Positions 43,174 to 54,839 of a stretch of DNA of 64,000 nt are shown here, one piece after another. The position numbers and the translations under genes were made by a program. The notes under the pieces were generated by a model. That model saw only the letters and a list, made by a program, of their open reading frames with translations, was not told where the DNA came from and made no database searches. The stretch's first letter is position 1; every line of letters begins with the position of its first letter. Source of the DNA: Isoetes taiwanensis (taxonomy: Eukaryota > Streptophyta > Lycopodiopsida > Isoetales > Isoetaceae); assembly GCA_021234155.1 (NCBI GenBank), contig JAJEKV010000036.1, positions 4,782,209-4,846,208 of the forward strand. Reading direction: 5' to 3'.

Positions 43174-43581
43174 TCAACGGTCTATACTCTTGGCTTTGTG
43201 GTTTACATGCAGAAGTTTAAGATGCGGCTGCTTGGAAACATTGGCCATCTTTCTGTTGCAACAGAGATCTTTCAACATGCACCATCTTTCTATATTGTGG
43301 AATCCTAAAAGGCACGAAAAGAGTATGTGGAGTATAGGTCCTTCTACGGGAAGTTGTCTCAAGGTCTCAATGCCATATTCTTCTGATTGCATTTTTTGAA
43401 AGCATTTCCATGAATCCTCATTGGATCCATTCTGAGCATATCCAGAAACTAATGTGTTCCAGGTCACAACACTACGAATCAATAGCTTGTCTAATACATG
43501 TTGTGCCTCTAGAAGTGAGCCACATTTAGCACACATATCAACTAGAGTGCTACCCATGAAAGGACCACCTTCCAAGCCCAA
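43174..43581 (-). pseudogene. PPR (PLS-type) protein fragment
   Basis: The frame begins GLEGGPFMGSTLVDMCAKCG and SLLEAQHVLDKL, then IRSVVTWNTLVSGYAQNGSN and EDSWKCFQKMQ: almost two PPR repeats in the PLS spacing. After about residue 67 the match ends and an unrelated frame runs on. PPR proteins bind organellar RNA. This copy lacks a start, most repeats and a C-terminal domain. Confidence 0.8.
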
Positions 43582-43699
43582 TCTTCACAGTAGAACATTA
43601 CCCAATCATTGTAATTTTTTCCATATGAGTCTTCTTTGGTCACTATATTCTATTCAATGCCATCCTGCAGAAACGTAAAAGCACTTTAATCTCAAACTG

Positions 43700-45560
43700 G
43701 GCACGTAAGAGCAAAGATAAGTTATTTATAAAGCTATACGTATCTATAAAGCTATCTCTACGAGAAAGCCCAAAAATGTTAGAAATAATACATATTCAGT
43801 GCATAAATTTAGCCCCCGCAAAACTAAAACATCAGATTGTTTGGGATAGATAATAGGTCACTCTGAGTCACTTAAGATTCTAAAGCTTTAAATTTACCAT
43901 CACTTTGGAGTCATCGGAGAATGCCCCGAAAGCATCTTTGCTGGAGGTAGAACGGTGTCACTTGGCAACACGCTTTCCAGTGGCATTAAGCTTAGATGCA
44001 AAGACAGTATGACATTCTAATCATTTAAACTGAGGAAATAACCTAGAAAGTAATCTAAAATTTTGATTGAAACAAAAACTATAGTCTCTGTGTCATAGAT
44101 AAAGGTGTCTGATGAACGAGTTGAACTAGAAGATGCATTGTAGAGACATCATAAACAATCTCTATTCAAACATTGACCAAACATTCGAAACTAGGGAAAT
44201 AAAAATTGGGTTTGTTATTTTGGCATTAGCCAAACTAGGGAAGGGTACGAGGTCGATCTTCAGAACTGATCATCTATGATCATTTAGGTCAAGACGTAGA
44301 GAAGGAAGTAGAAACTGCACTTTATTTATTAGAAAGCTCTGCAATCTGGATGTTTGTGCATGATATGTGCACTTTGTTTATGGTTCTATCCATTAATGAT
44401 ATCACATTTGTGATAGATATAGAACTTTGAAATATCGTGGGCAGAATAGGCCCCATAAACTCCTCCAGAAAATTTTGGACTTGTTCCCTTGCTTTATTTT
44501 CGGATAGTAGTGCCTCTTCATATGTTAGATTTATCTTTCCTGTCACCTTGCATGTCCATACTCTTTGTCAGTACAGGTTAATGCATTTAAGATACTCCCC
44601 GAAAGCTGTTAAGGAATATCAAAAGATTTATTTTATATGCTACTTAAAAAGGAAAAACAAAATATTGATAAGGATACTTGTAATGTCTAAAGATTTCTTT
44701 GGTAAACCAGACCTGGAAAACTACCTTGTTTGGATTCAAATCTTATGGGGTTCTATGAACAGAAGAACTTTCCTTTCAAAAAGTGGCATTTTTACTCCCA
44801 TTCAATGTGCCTTATACTTTCAACCTTCTGCTATTTTATATTCTTTGAAATTATGCCATGAACAGTAGAAAAATCTCCAAATTTTCAAGATTACCAACAA
44901 TTCAAGGGTGTGGCCCAGGTGGAAATGCCTGCTCCCAACGATCTCCAGAGCATGGGAAGATAGCTCGGTATTAGAAGACGCAACATCATATAGTCTTACC
45001 AATGTAGTTGCTAGTGGAGGGAGTTGCAGTTGTTGTATATTAGGCTTCTTTAGTGGAATGGCATATGTCAATAAAATCGTAAATGTTCAATAGATTCATC
45101 TGTTGCCGCCATAAGTGATATTAAGCAACATTGCTCTGGACACACAGAACATACTCTACACTGGATGGCTATCATGCTAGTATAAGTTGTGCCGTGTTCC
45201 ATTGTAAAGGCTGCTAACTTACTAAGCTGCAACCCTTATACAAATGAGAGTTTTTTTTTTTTTTTTTTTTTAATACTAGCATGCTTTGCCATAACAAGGT
45301 CTGCACATAGGTCAACCACTATAAGCATTAATTTATCATTCTTGGATCGTTCTGACATTTCAACCTGCAAAGAAAGATAAGTTATCTAATCTTGACGTGG
45401 AAGGGAACCTGCCATTCTTGTGCAAGTTATAACTAGATTTGTTAATTCAATGTTCAAGCATTGCACGTGCATGTTACAAGCCTTCAATTCAGAAAATTTA
45501 CACTTTAAATAACTTGTTCCAGGAACCATTTGCGATTTCATGCTAACACAAGCATGTTAT
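43700..45560. other. No confirmed gene; several short minus-strand frames
   Basis: Minus-strand frames at 45071-44820 (LQLPPLATTLVRLYDVASSN) and 44546-44322 (VQNFLEEFMGPILPTIF) look protein-like, but neither could be linked to a family or to splice sites with confidence. A T-run is at 45249-45271. The frames may be exons of a decayed gene transcribed leftward. Confidence 0.35.
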
Positions 45561-45563
45561 GGT

Positions 45564-46574
45564 CTACTTATCCACCTTGACCGGATTGCCTTCCTCCGCC
45601 ATCTCTAGTTCTATCTTCTCATCTTGCAAGGGTTGTTTCTCCTCATCATTAGATGAGTCTGATATAACTATACTAGGTTTTGCTGTCGACTGCTGATATA
45701 AGATGCCTCTAGCTATACATGTTAGCAGTCCCATAGTTCCAACTGCAGATGCGTGCCTTTTACACACAAAAAGATTTGTTACCACTGTAAGCAGCTTGTT
45801 CAGAACCCCCAGGACAGCGAAACTGGTGACAGAGATTGACCTTCTACATGCAAATCCAAAAAATGATATTGAAAGGCCAAACAGACAATACAACCCAATG
45901 GGCAGCCAAACGTTTTACGAATACCATGCATTTTGATGAAATTCTTTCCCTAAGTGAATGCCTTCACCAGTGACTAAAAGCTCAAGTGGGAAAAGAAGAA
46001 GTGCTTCAAAATTGTTGTACAGAACCAAACCCCATGTACTCAATCCAATGGTCATTACTATGTACTTGATGTACACAAAGTCTACTGTCGTGCTTGCTAA
46101 ATATGCAAAAGCCCAGGTGTATTTTGTAAGAGAGAATAGCGAATCTGTCAGTACCTAAAGCACGGATCCACCTAATATAACTAGAAGTGCGGACCATGTG
46201 TAACAAGATGGCCAAGACTTTTTTAGGAAAAGTGTTTCTCCAATGGAAAAGATTGGTACGGCTGAGCAAAATACAATAAATGTATCTACATTTGCATGGA
46301 GGAGCAGTTCGCTGTTTGTAAACATGAAAACATAGAAGCAGAATGCCGTTGGTAGAAACTTCTACAATGTTCCAAGAGGAAGATGATCATGATCCAAAAT
46401 ATCCATTCGTACAACTCCTCCAGCACTTATTGCATACTGCATTGCAGTTAAAGAGCCTGAAAAAGAAAATGCCATAATAGCCCATTTATTGAATGCAGAA
46501 AGACAGTATCCTATCGCAATTCCATAGACAAACACTTCATTAAATAATGTTGACAATCTCTCCATCCAAACACT
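45564..46574 (-). pseudogene. GONST-type nucleotide-sugar transporter, intronless pseudogene
   Basis: Read on minus: VYGIAIGYCLSAFNKWAIMA, FTNSELLLHANVDTFIVFCS, AVPIFSIGETLFLKKSWPS, SALLVILGGSVL, stop, VLTDSLFSLTKYTWAFAYLA, DFVYIKYIVMTIGLSTWGLV, LYNNFEALLLFPLELLVTGE. Another stop follows, then LSISFFGFACRRSISVTSFA, VLGVLNKLLTVVTNLFVCK and ILYQQST, with an acidic C-tail. This is a drug/metabolite-transporter-superfamily protein of the GDP-sugar transporter (GONST3/4-like) group, which acts in the Golgi. In-frame stops are at about 46362, 46155 and 45915, and small deletions are evident near the N-terminus. No introns are seen. Confidence 0.85.
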
Positions 46575-48250
46575 TGTCTACACAGTTGTATAGAAGGATC
46601 AGCACATTCTGTCCTACCCAAGACCATGGCTGCAGTCATTTGCACAAGGAATACTTCTTCACATAAATACCTCAAGTATAGTTACAAAATTGGAAATGAT
46701 TAGAGTTTACTTATACAATAAACAAGAAGGTCAGATAATCATTTGGAAAAACAAAATCACGAGAATTAATGCAAAGGATTTCCAAGGAGTCAGGTAGAAT
46801 AAAAGTAGGAAGAACTACCTTTGGTTTTATAGCTCTGAAACATTTGATTTTAACCATTATGAAACCATTTTCTACTTTCAGAGATATCAAATATCTGAAC
46901 TTGCTCTAATGTAAATTATCTACATAAGTTTGCCATGAAGGCTGCAAACTGGTGTCCCAGTCAGGACCTTATTGTCTTCAATAAACAATTAGTTCAGCAT
47001 GTCAGCAGAATGCGCTTCATTGAAACTGGCATAGAATAATGGCACTAGCTATAGATCTTTTAGTCAAGTGCTATGAGCTATCAACTACAATCAAACATCA
47101 AATCTAGCAGCAACATTAAAATACTAGTGTTTTAAGTAATCAAAAAACTCAAAGGAAGAAAGAAAATTTCTATCAGTAGTTTGCAGTTTACGATTTACCT
47201 AACTAAGACCACATCAACAAAACGTCCAAACCTCTATAGCTAGTATCAACTTGCAAAGTTTGGTAGCTTTTAATAAATGTTCGAAATGGAACTGCAAATC
47301 ATAAATAGTGTAGTGTCAAGAAAGCACTTGCATATCAAAGTTTAACCAGTCTCTAACAAAGAAAGGAGGTTAAATGTTATTAAATACATCATCAAGTGCC
47401 AGGCCCATTGGTGATGCCCAGCATAAGAGTAAAAGTTGTAAGAGAGAGATCTAAAACCAAACAAAGTACCAATCTCACTCGATCTGAGCATTCTACCAGC
47501 ATTGTAATGGGATATTGAATACAAGCATAGCTTATCTGCTGTCCATTTCTTTAAGAAAGCACTTTTGCAATCTGCTATCCCATCAACGGTTATTGGTTCT
47601 ATTCAAAATTTAAGACCTAACAACACTTTGTGGCTTGTCCAGAGATGCACATTCCTGAAAATCCAATATGTCCATTACTCTCGCATGTTCTGGTTGCTAA
47701 AATCCACCTCTTTCTTCATTTCTTCGGCCTAAACGCATCCAATATTGATGTACAATATGCAATGACTATAAAAGAATCAGAGTTGTGTGAATTCATCTTC
47801 TACAAATGCGCCCCGTTTTAAGGGTCTGCAAAGAACGACAATTCCAATTCCAACAAAAACAGGATAAAGCACTAATACTAGTTTGGAAAGCGAGCCAAGG
47901 TACAGAAGCAAGGTGCCACCATTCTTATTGTTGTTCATGACACTGACAAAATCTAATCTTTACCTTTCTTCCAATCTTGAAAAGCTTGAAGAAGTCACAA
48001 ACCTTTATTTCACCAGATTTGAAGAGCGCCTGACACCATGATCTAAAACTGGCAATCCATAGCTTGTTTAATTGATAGGATCCTTGCTTCTCTAGGTCTC
48101 GGACTGACGGAGACTAAAATTCAGGGCATAAACATGGGTTAAACTACAATACTATGCCTCACTATCATGCAGACACTTTGATCCTTAGCAAACCTTACTC
48201 TGCACTTCGCTGCAGAAGCAAATGGAGGCCTGTTGACAGGAGCACAGTAG
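46575..48250. other. No gene seen
   Basis: AT-rich sequence without recognisable coding or repeat structure. Short open frames occur on both strands without domain content. Confidence 0.5.
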
Positions 48251-48257
48251 ATCTTCG

Positions 48258-48383
48258 GGCAAATGCCAGTGCTACTTGGATGTTGTCGACAGGGACAACT
48301 TGTATGCAATGCTGCTGTTTGAGCATATGCCTGATCTTAATGTGGTCTCTTGGTCAGCAATTGCACTTGCAAGTCAACACTAG
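48258..48383 (+). pseudogene. PPR fragment
   Basis: The frame GKCQCYLDVVDRDNLYAMLL, FEHMPDLNVVSWSAI, ALASQH, stop matches one PPR repeat boundary (LFEHMPDLNVVSWSAI is the typical turn between repeats). A remnant of the 'YGKCG' motif precedes it. Only about 40 residues survive. Confidence 0.65.
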
Positions 48384-50806
48384 GATAAGGGCATGTAGAT
48401 TCAGTTCAAGAATAGAATAGAATAAAGTGAAGTATCAAATCCTGGTAAATGGCTGCTGCAAAGAACAATAGAATACGAATTCAATACAAATAACAAAATG
48501 AAGCAACAAAAGCTAAAGCATCAAATCCTGGTAAATGACATCTGCAAAGAATAAGCTAAAGGATCAAATCCTGGTAAATGGCATCTGCAAAGAATTGCTC
48601 ATCCATGCTTGAAGCAATAGAATAGGGTTTCAATAGAAACAAACAACTAGAACAAAGAACCAAAAAGTGCATATGAATATCAAAGGCACAATGTAATTCT
48701 TAGATGAGCATTGGAGGTTCCGATGAAAACCATAAATGTACCAAATCTAACTTGTAATAAAGCATGAATGATACCTTCAAATAAAGTGTCGTTTCTATTC
48801 TTGCAATATACTTTCGTCCATTAAAGTCATGTGCATTAGAGACAAACTCCTTTACCAATTCGCTCGCATCTCCTCTGTTTAACACCAGTTTCAAGATTGC
48901 ATCAAGGGCTTACAAAACAAATCAGAGTTGCCATGCATTTCAGAAATTGCAGCTATTGAGAGTCTTTATCCTCAAGGCAATGCAGAAAAGCATGGGCTTG
49001 CAGGATCTCCGGCATGACATATCTTCTCCAAGGTATTGACCATGCTTTAAACCACAAGGAAAGGGTATGTTTGCTTGCACATAGGTCCATTTTACAAAGA
49101 TTAGCATATGTGAATCAAATCAAAACAAACATTAGGCTAAGAATCCTTGAAGAGAACACGACTGCAGATGGATTTGCAACCTTCAAATTAAAAAAATGCC
49201 TGAAAATTAAAAGGCAATCTATACAAGACAGTAAGCGAAGTTTATCCGAGATGGATATTATTTGCTTTAGTTGGCAGTGGCTCCCTCCCAAGAAGCGGCT
49301 ATTACTGCTATAAGAAGTGAATGTAGTTGTTTGAGGGCACTGCATTTTCAGACTGTTCTAAGCTGTAGCCTGACCATTACAAATAACTCTCAACCCTTGA
49401 TTCTACTAGCAATTTTATGTTGCTCTACCTTGATAGAGGGACTAATGTACATTGTTTCTTATGGCAGGAGAACTATGCCGGACTGTAAATTTAAGAACTG
49501 GATGTAAATTTCAAAAAAATGAAGCGTACCAGATTCTAAAAATGGAACTGCTACCGACAGAATTTGATTTATAAAAATCAGCTCGATCGCTAATTCTCTT
49601 CAACGCGGGCATAACTTCCGAAGCACCCAAGAACACCCCATGAACACCTGGAATTTCGAGGAATTTTCCCAATCGTAGATCAAATCCAATGACTTCGAGG
49701 CTTTCCACGTGCACAATAATCTTAGCTGGCTGATAGGTTATCTCATTTTTGGAACTGTCTGCAAAGAGAAGCCGATTTAATCATTGTGCATGTACTTGGA
49801 AGGACTAGCCAATTTCATCTGTGTGCACGTGTTTAGGGTGTAGGCTGCTTCTGCCAATTTACTGGAAGTTGAGGCTTGGACAGTCAAAAAGCAGAAAGAT
49901 TGAGGCATCCGTTATAGAACTCTGATTCCGAATTTGTTGGTATATGCATCCTGGAAACAAAATGCAGCTAGTAAAACGCCGCCACCTGTAATACTTCACC
50001 AGACACTCCATTGGCATTGCAGTTTCTTTGTCACACTGAGTACTTATATAGGTTTCTGGCTCTGTAGCTCTAAAACAATAATCCTCTGGAGTTAATACCA
50101 AGACAGAAAGTAAGTATTCCAGGGCATCCCAAAATTCATGGATCAAAGTCCAGGCATCTTTCAAGAAGATGGTAAAAACATTGTCCTTTCTTGTCCTTAT
50201 CCATAGAATTGGTTAGTCTGCTTTTCACATTGACCTTTGGAAAGGCCTTAGCAGCAGATCATCTGCCTGCATGCCTTACACCATAAGCTACAGACCAAAG
50301 ACGATTTTCCCATGGTGTGATTCTACTTAGCAAATAAATTATTTTGCTCACAGTTATTAACAGATATTATCAACTTACATGCCAGATTTTTAGTGTATGT
50401 AAAGCTTAAAACACTCATAAGCTAACCTGAATAGGTTCACTCCACATGCCAGCATCTGGTCTTGTATCCATAGCTCCTTACTTTCTACCAAGATCGTCTC
50501 TAGCAAACCTCTTTGGCAGTGCATTTATGGCCATGTAATCCATCTTATTGTTCTTGTCCAGGCCACTAGGATACGCTTTGTCATAGCAGCTGCATGTAAA
50601 TGAAAGAAATCAATAGCAGACAGACCATGACACAGGGATGTAGACCAACTAGTCTAGGAGGTTGCCGCTTTACCAAAATGTCTCTATTATCATGTAATAC
50701 AGCCTAGTTATGTATTCATTATTCGTTTTTTCCATGTATTATAGCGTTTGGTTGAACTTTTACTTGAAGCCATCGATCTGTGGGATATTCCCAGTATTGT
50801 GCCAGA
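48384..50806 (-). other. Orphan exon-like segments on minus, otherwise empty
   Basis: Two minus-strand segments look like real exons. About 48907-48785 has acceptor-like 'ttttgtaag', then ALDAILKLVLNRGDASELVK, EFVSNAHDFNGRKYIARIET, TLYLK and donor-like AAG|GTATCA. About 49762-49533 has 'tctctttgcag', then DSSKNEITYQPAKIIVHVES, LEVIGFDLRLGKFLEIPGVH, GVFLGASEVMPALKRISDRA, then a possible GTACGC donor. They are protein-like and uninterrupted, in the order expected for a leftward gene, but I cannot name the protein or join them. A short repeat 'catcaaatcctggtaaatg' occurs three times at 48430-48580. Confidence 0.4.
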
Positions 50807-51178
50807 TCAAAGGCCATTAAGATTTTGACCCAAAAACAAAAAACCACTTCCTATGGTGTCCATCGACCACATCGTTAAAGCACAAGAAAAACAGAAAATA
50901 AACAAGCCAATGGTCAGCAAGAAGGCGAGGGATGCCAGAATATGAAGGAACCCGTATGGTATGTTGATCTGGTATGCTGCCGTAAACAGAGCAATGCTTG
51001 CATAGATCAGAAAGAACACAGATATGGACGAATGCTCAAAATTATTTAGAGGCTCCGACAGAATTGACCAATCGTCTGCTAACGGCTGGTGCTTTCGAGG
51101 GCAGATGAAAAGCTCGGCCGCTATGAAGAGCCCAGACCCAACATCAGATACACCAAAACAGCATGCATAACAGTCCAC
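50807..51178 (-). pseudogene. DUF716 / TMEM45-like membrane protein fragment
   Basis: The frame reads AAELFICPRKHQPLADD, then LNNFEHSSISVFFLIYASIA, followed by two hydrophobic segments (about residues 50-70 and 78-103). The 'PxxHQP...NFEHSSIS' block is typical of plant DUF716 proteins. The family is usually near 280 residues; here only the central third remains. The expected downstream His-rich motif is not read in frame, though a frame-shifted version (DVVDGHH) is visible. No start or remaining exons were found. Confidence 0.7.
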
Positions 51179-51996
51179 AGCTTTGCAGCATGCCGGATTT
51201 GGCTACGTCCTCTAGGGGCTCCTACATAAACCAAACAAAAGTCTGCCTGGCAAAAAGAAACCAAACAAAACCCTCTGAAATCTAACAGATCCGGCTGGCC
51301 TAATGCTCTATTTGTGCCACTAAATCAAAGCCACCGATGGGCTTCAGGGGATGCTCTACCTTGACTACCAGATTGCTTCAGAGCCACAAATCAAAGCTCA
51401 AACCACCGCTGCGACAGAACCAGCTAAGCCGGAATCATGCTGCAGCATTTTCGGCGTTGGAGCATTTTCGCTCGCATTTTACTGGAGGCTCCTCTTTTGC
51501 CCATCCCGATTTCTCCTTCAAGCTCGAAATAAGCCTCAAGAGATACAGAGATTTGGGTTAGCTCCAGCGGCCACGCAGGGGAGCAAAACACATCAGATCT
51601 GCTTGCAACACTCAGAAGATAGTGCAGCGATGAAAATCGGGCCTGTAAACCCCTGCAATAAATAAACACACCAGAAATCCCCCACAGCCAGCTTCCAAGT
51701 CCGGCATGCCCACGCCCAGGAGCTCCTCACCTGTCCGCTGCCCAGCCGCCTTCACATGCATTCCAAATTGGGACCAACTGAGTCTTTGCAAAGAAAACCA
51801 CGAAAAAAGGCAGTTCCAAAACACCCAAAATAGCAAAAAACACTCAAGCTCCTCTCACATGGCAAATTATACCGTTTTTTATACAATACTATACGAAAAT
51901 CATAGTCCTCACCATTGCCTGAAAACCCTCCCCAACCCCAAAACGAAAATAGCATACTATATGGCCACCACAAATATTCGACCACATACTGAAGGC
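51179..51996. other. No gene seen
   Basis: Mixed-composition DNA with several overlapping short frames on both strands; none has domain content. It could be a decayed upstream region of the DUF716 fragment. Confidence 0.45.
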
Positions 51997-52972
51997 AAAT
52001 ATTTCTTCGTATTTTGTGCTTGAGAGTTCCTTTCCCGCACTTCGGTTTTTATGTATATATTTTTCTAGCGCTTCTCCAAGTACTATTGACAACTTATGGA
52101 TTTGTATGAATCACGAGAATCCCCTTAAACCATAGGGCGAGAAGTTTTCGTTAAAAGAGAGAAGGGGCAGAAGAGGCAAAACAGTTTCTCGTAGCAGGGT
52201 TTCGTCCGATGGCACCGACTAGGGTTTCTGATTGCACTAGCTCGTCGGCCGCAGATATAAGTCCTGTGATGCAAGCTTCACGGCAAGCTAAGGCCATCCT
52301 AATGAGTTTGCAGACATGCTAATCCTCATTTTTTTATCAATGCCAATTATCTTAGCAACTTGCTGTTTGAGTAACTCTATTCCCGTTGCATTGCATACAG
52401 GTTCTCCACTTCCAAAGTACCAATTCACTGCTCCTGATCATCATGAGTAGTGGAATAGAATCCCCCCAGGATGATCAGGAGCAGCGAATTAATAATTTGG
52501 AAGAGGAGAACTTGTATGCAATGCAAGGGAAATAGAGTTACTCAAACAGCAAGTTGCTAAGATTGGCATTGATAAAAAATGAGGATTGCAAACTCATTAG
52601 GATGGTCTTAGCTTAATAAGCCACACATTAGGATGGTCTTAGCTTAATAAGCCACACTGGTTGGGTTAAAGAAAAATATATAAAAATTGAAAGAAGAAAA
52701 CAAGAAAAGTTTTACCTTGCAACAATGGCGCCAACGAAGATTGTGGCCATGAAGATAGCAGCAAAGGAGCTTACATCTTACATCTGCGGTTTCTCCAAAT
52801 TGTGGCTACTTCAAGGAAAATGAGCAAGAACATGCTCGAATCAGCATGCAGCCACTATATATAGATGCTCCACTTAAACATGCTACCTACTTGAGAAGCG
52901 CTAGAAAAATATATACATAAAAACCGGAGTGGGGGAAAGGAACTCTCAAGCACAAAATACCAAGAAATATTT
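51997..52972. mobile_element. Element with long terminal inverted repeats of about 87 bp
   Basis: The left arm (51997-52083) reads aaatatttcttcgtattttg, 'tgcttgagagttcctttccc', 'ttatgtatatatttttctag', 'cgcttctccaagta'. The right arm (52888-52972) is its reverse complement with few mismatches. Inside lies a second inverted repeat. A start-like frame MAPTRVSDCTSSSAAD (52209) and a similar MAPTKIVAMKIAAKE (52725) are present. Target duplications were not found, and no transposase is present. Confidence 0.7.
52285..52614. repeat. Inverted duplication of a coiled-coil-coding exon
   Basis: The left arm (about 52285-52443) and right arm (about 52468-52614) are reverse complements with small indels, joined by a loop of about 25 bases. 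The right arm on + encodes QDDQEQRINNLEEEN and, after one frame shift, EIELLKQQVAKIGIDKK: a coiled coil. The left arm encodes the same on minus. Transcription through it would give a long hairpin RNA. The 31-base segment 'attaggatggtcttagctta' and on is also tandemly repeated at 52596-52657. Confidence 0.8.
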
Positions 52973-53698
52973 CATCGCAAGATATCCTTACTTGTCAATA
53001 CTAGAGTGCAAATAACGTACATGGTCCCATATAAACCATTCGTGATACACACGTAGTCGTATTGTATTTTATTGTTGTCCCTGGCCTTTCCCTGGCTTGT
53101 ACAACCTGCTTTGTATCTCCTGGAATTCCTCTTCTGGGATGATGGGTTCTTTCTTTCTTTGGTACATCGCCTTATCGTTGGTAGGCTTGAATGTCCGACA
53201 TAGTATCCCCGCATAGGAGTGTCGCCACCCACCTCCCTTGGAATTTCTTGATAATCATAGTCGATGAAGTCGATGCCCTGCTCCTTTGCCATTAGGCTTA
53301 GGAGTTCGTCGGTCCTGAGGCCTTCTTCTTGACAATAGGGGAGGTTGAGGATGTCGTTGGCGAATATGTACTCCTCACCCTCGATGATCACTTGGAGTGA
53401 GGCCCGTGATACCCCCTTGGTGGCGAGGAAGTCTCGCCTCGGCGCTTCCGTTGTCGACCTAGGCGCCTCTCCATCCTTCACCTTCCCTTATCTCCCAACT
53501 TGGGTTCTCCTCTTCCTCCCTCATAGTCCCGCTCCATCCGCCCACGGTTGTCTCTGATGTGGAGCCGTAGTGTTCGTATGCCGTGGTCTGGATCTCCTGG
53601 ATGCTTATCGTGTTGCCCGAAAGTGTCGAGAGGTGCCAAATCCAAAGGTTGAATTGACGGCTCTCCGGTTGGTTAACCGCCTCAGATCGCATGAACAA
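52972..53698 (-). pseudogene. Unidentified acidic ORF remnant (gag-like?)
   Basis: Frame 53698-53459 (SIQEIQTTAYEHYGSTSETT) and frame 53481-52972 (REFLATKGVS-like; YIFANDILNLPYCQEEGLRT, DELLSLMAKEQGIDFIDYDY) overlap by one shift. The protein-like wording and acidic composition are typical of retrotransposon gag or spacer regions in plants. No zinc knuckle, protease or polymerase motif is visible, and I do not recognise it. Confidence 0.35.
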
Positions 53699-53699
53699 A

Positions 53700-54780
53700 G
53701 CTAAGGTCGCTTGGTTTGAGACGCACCTATGCCTATGATGCTATGGGTCATGTAGTCTGGCATGTTTACGGTTCTATCCCATAACTTATTCTTGCCCCTG
53801 GATCCCCACCTATAGCTTGAGCAAGAGAATCTAGAGAAACCCATTTCCCTCCCCTAGGTGGCAAGCTAACTTCCTGTGGTAAGACCACACGATCATACCC
53901 GGCAAATTATATCGGTGTAGTAGGGAGTTCTAGTCAAGGTGGCATGAAGGTCAAAGTGATGATCGAAGACATGGAAGGCTTGCTCGGCCAGGAATGCACG
54001 GATGTGATTTGCCTCATTGTACCATCGACAAAGCTTGATGGCGCCATTGAGTCAGTAAGGAGTATGAAAAATGGCTAAAGAGAATAAGCAAGGAGCTAGA
54101 AAATCGCCAAGGGAGCTAGGAGCAAGTTCGATGGGGAGAAAATGACAAATGAGGGCCCTTTTATAGACTAGGGTGCCTCGGGTTCCCGTGCACAAAGGTT
54201 CTTGATGGGGAAGACTCCAAATCTATGGCCAGGGTGTCCAAATGAGCTACCATGAAGTGCAATTCTAGACAAAGCAAAGCAAGAAATACTACATGGCGGT
54301 TTGTTGGGTGAAAATTGATAATTCTAGGCAAAACGGACGAAACCGGTGGCTATCTTGATTTGGGCCTTCCGTCAAGGTGATGGAAGGCTATTTTTCGACC
54401 TCCGATTTCGGGCTGTTTGGCGCTTCTATTGACGAGTTTTGGGAAATTTGAAGGTCCTAGCATGCTTAATTAGGATTTTCTAACCTAATTTGATGTTTAC
54501 TTGGGCTAATTGGGCAAAAATGGTCAAACATGGCTAAACAGGATGGCTATGCTAATTTGGGCCTTTCCGTCATGAGGAAAAGGCTATTTTCAAGACATTT
54601 AACCGGGATTTTCGCTATTTTAATAGAAATTTGACTAATTTGCCTATAGTATTACTCTTACTAAATTATTCTATTTGGATGCTTACGGTCATGATGGCTA
54701 CAACTAAACTAAAATTTGAGCAACCTAAACACATTTTTATACAAAAATTGAAGTCACTTTACAACAAAATTTTATATTTA
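53700..54780. other. No gene seen inside the truncated LTR element
   Basis: Mostly non-coding DNA with small variants of 'ttgggccttccgtca', 'ggctattttcaa' and 'taatttgggc' recurring at 54360-54620, indicating degenerate short repeats. Confidence 0.45.
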
Positions 54781-54839
54781 TGGGAGACTTAATAATTACA
54801 TTACTTTGGACAAAAATGCATCCTCAAGGGTATTCCTTG

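Noticed and set aside
52925-52945. Word gagtgggggaaagg as a third copy of the Helitron start region
   Set aside because: Only about 13 bases match, and it is explained as part of the terminal inverted repeat of 51997-52972.
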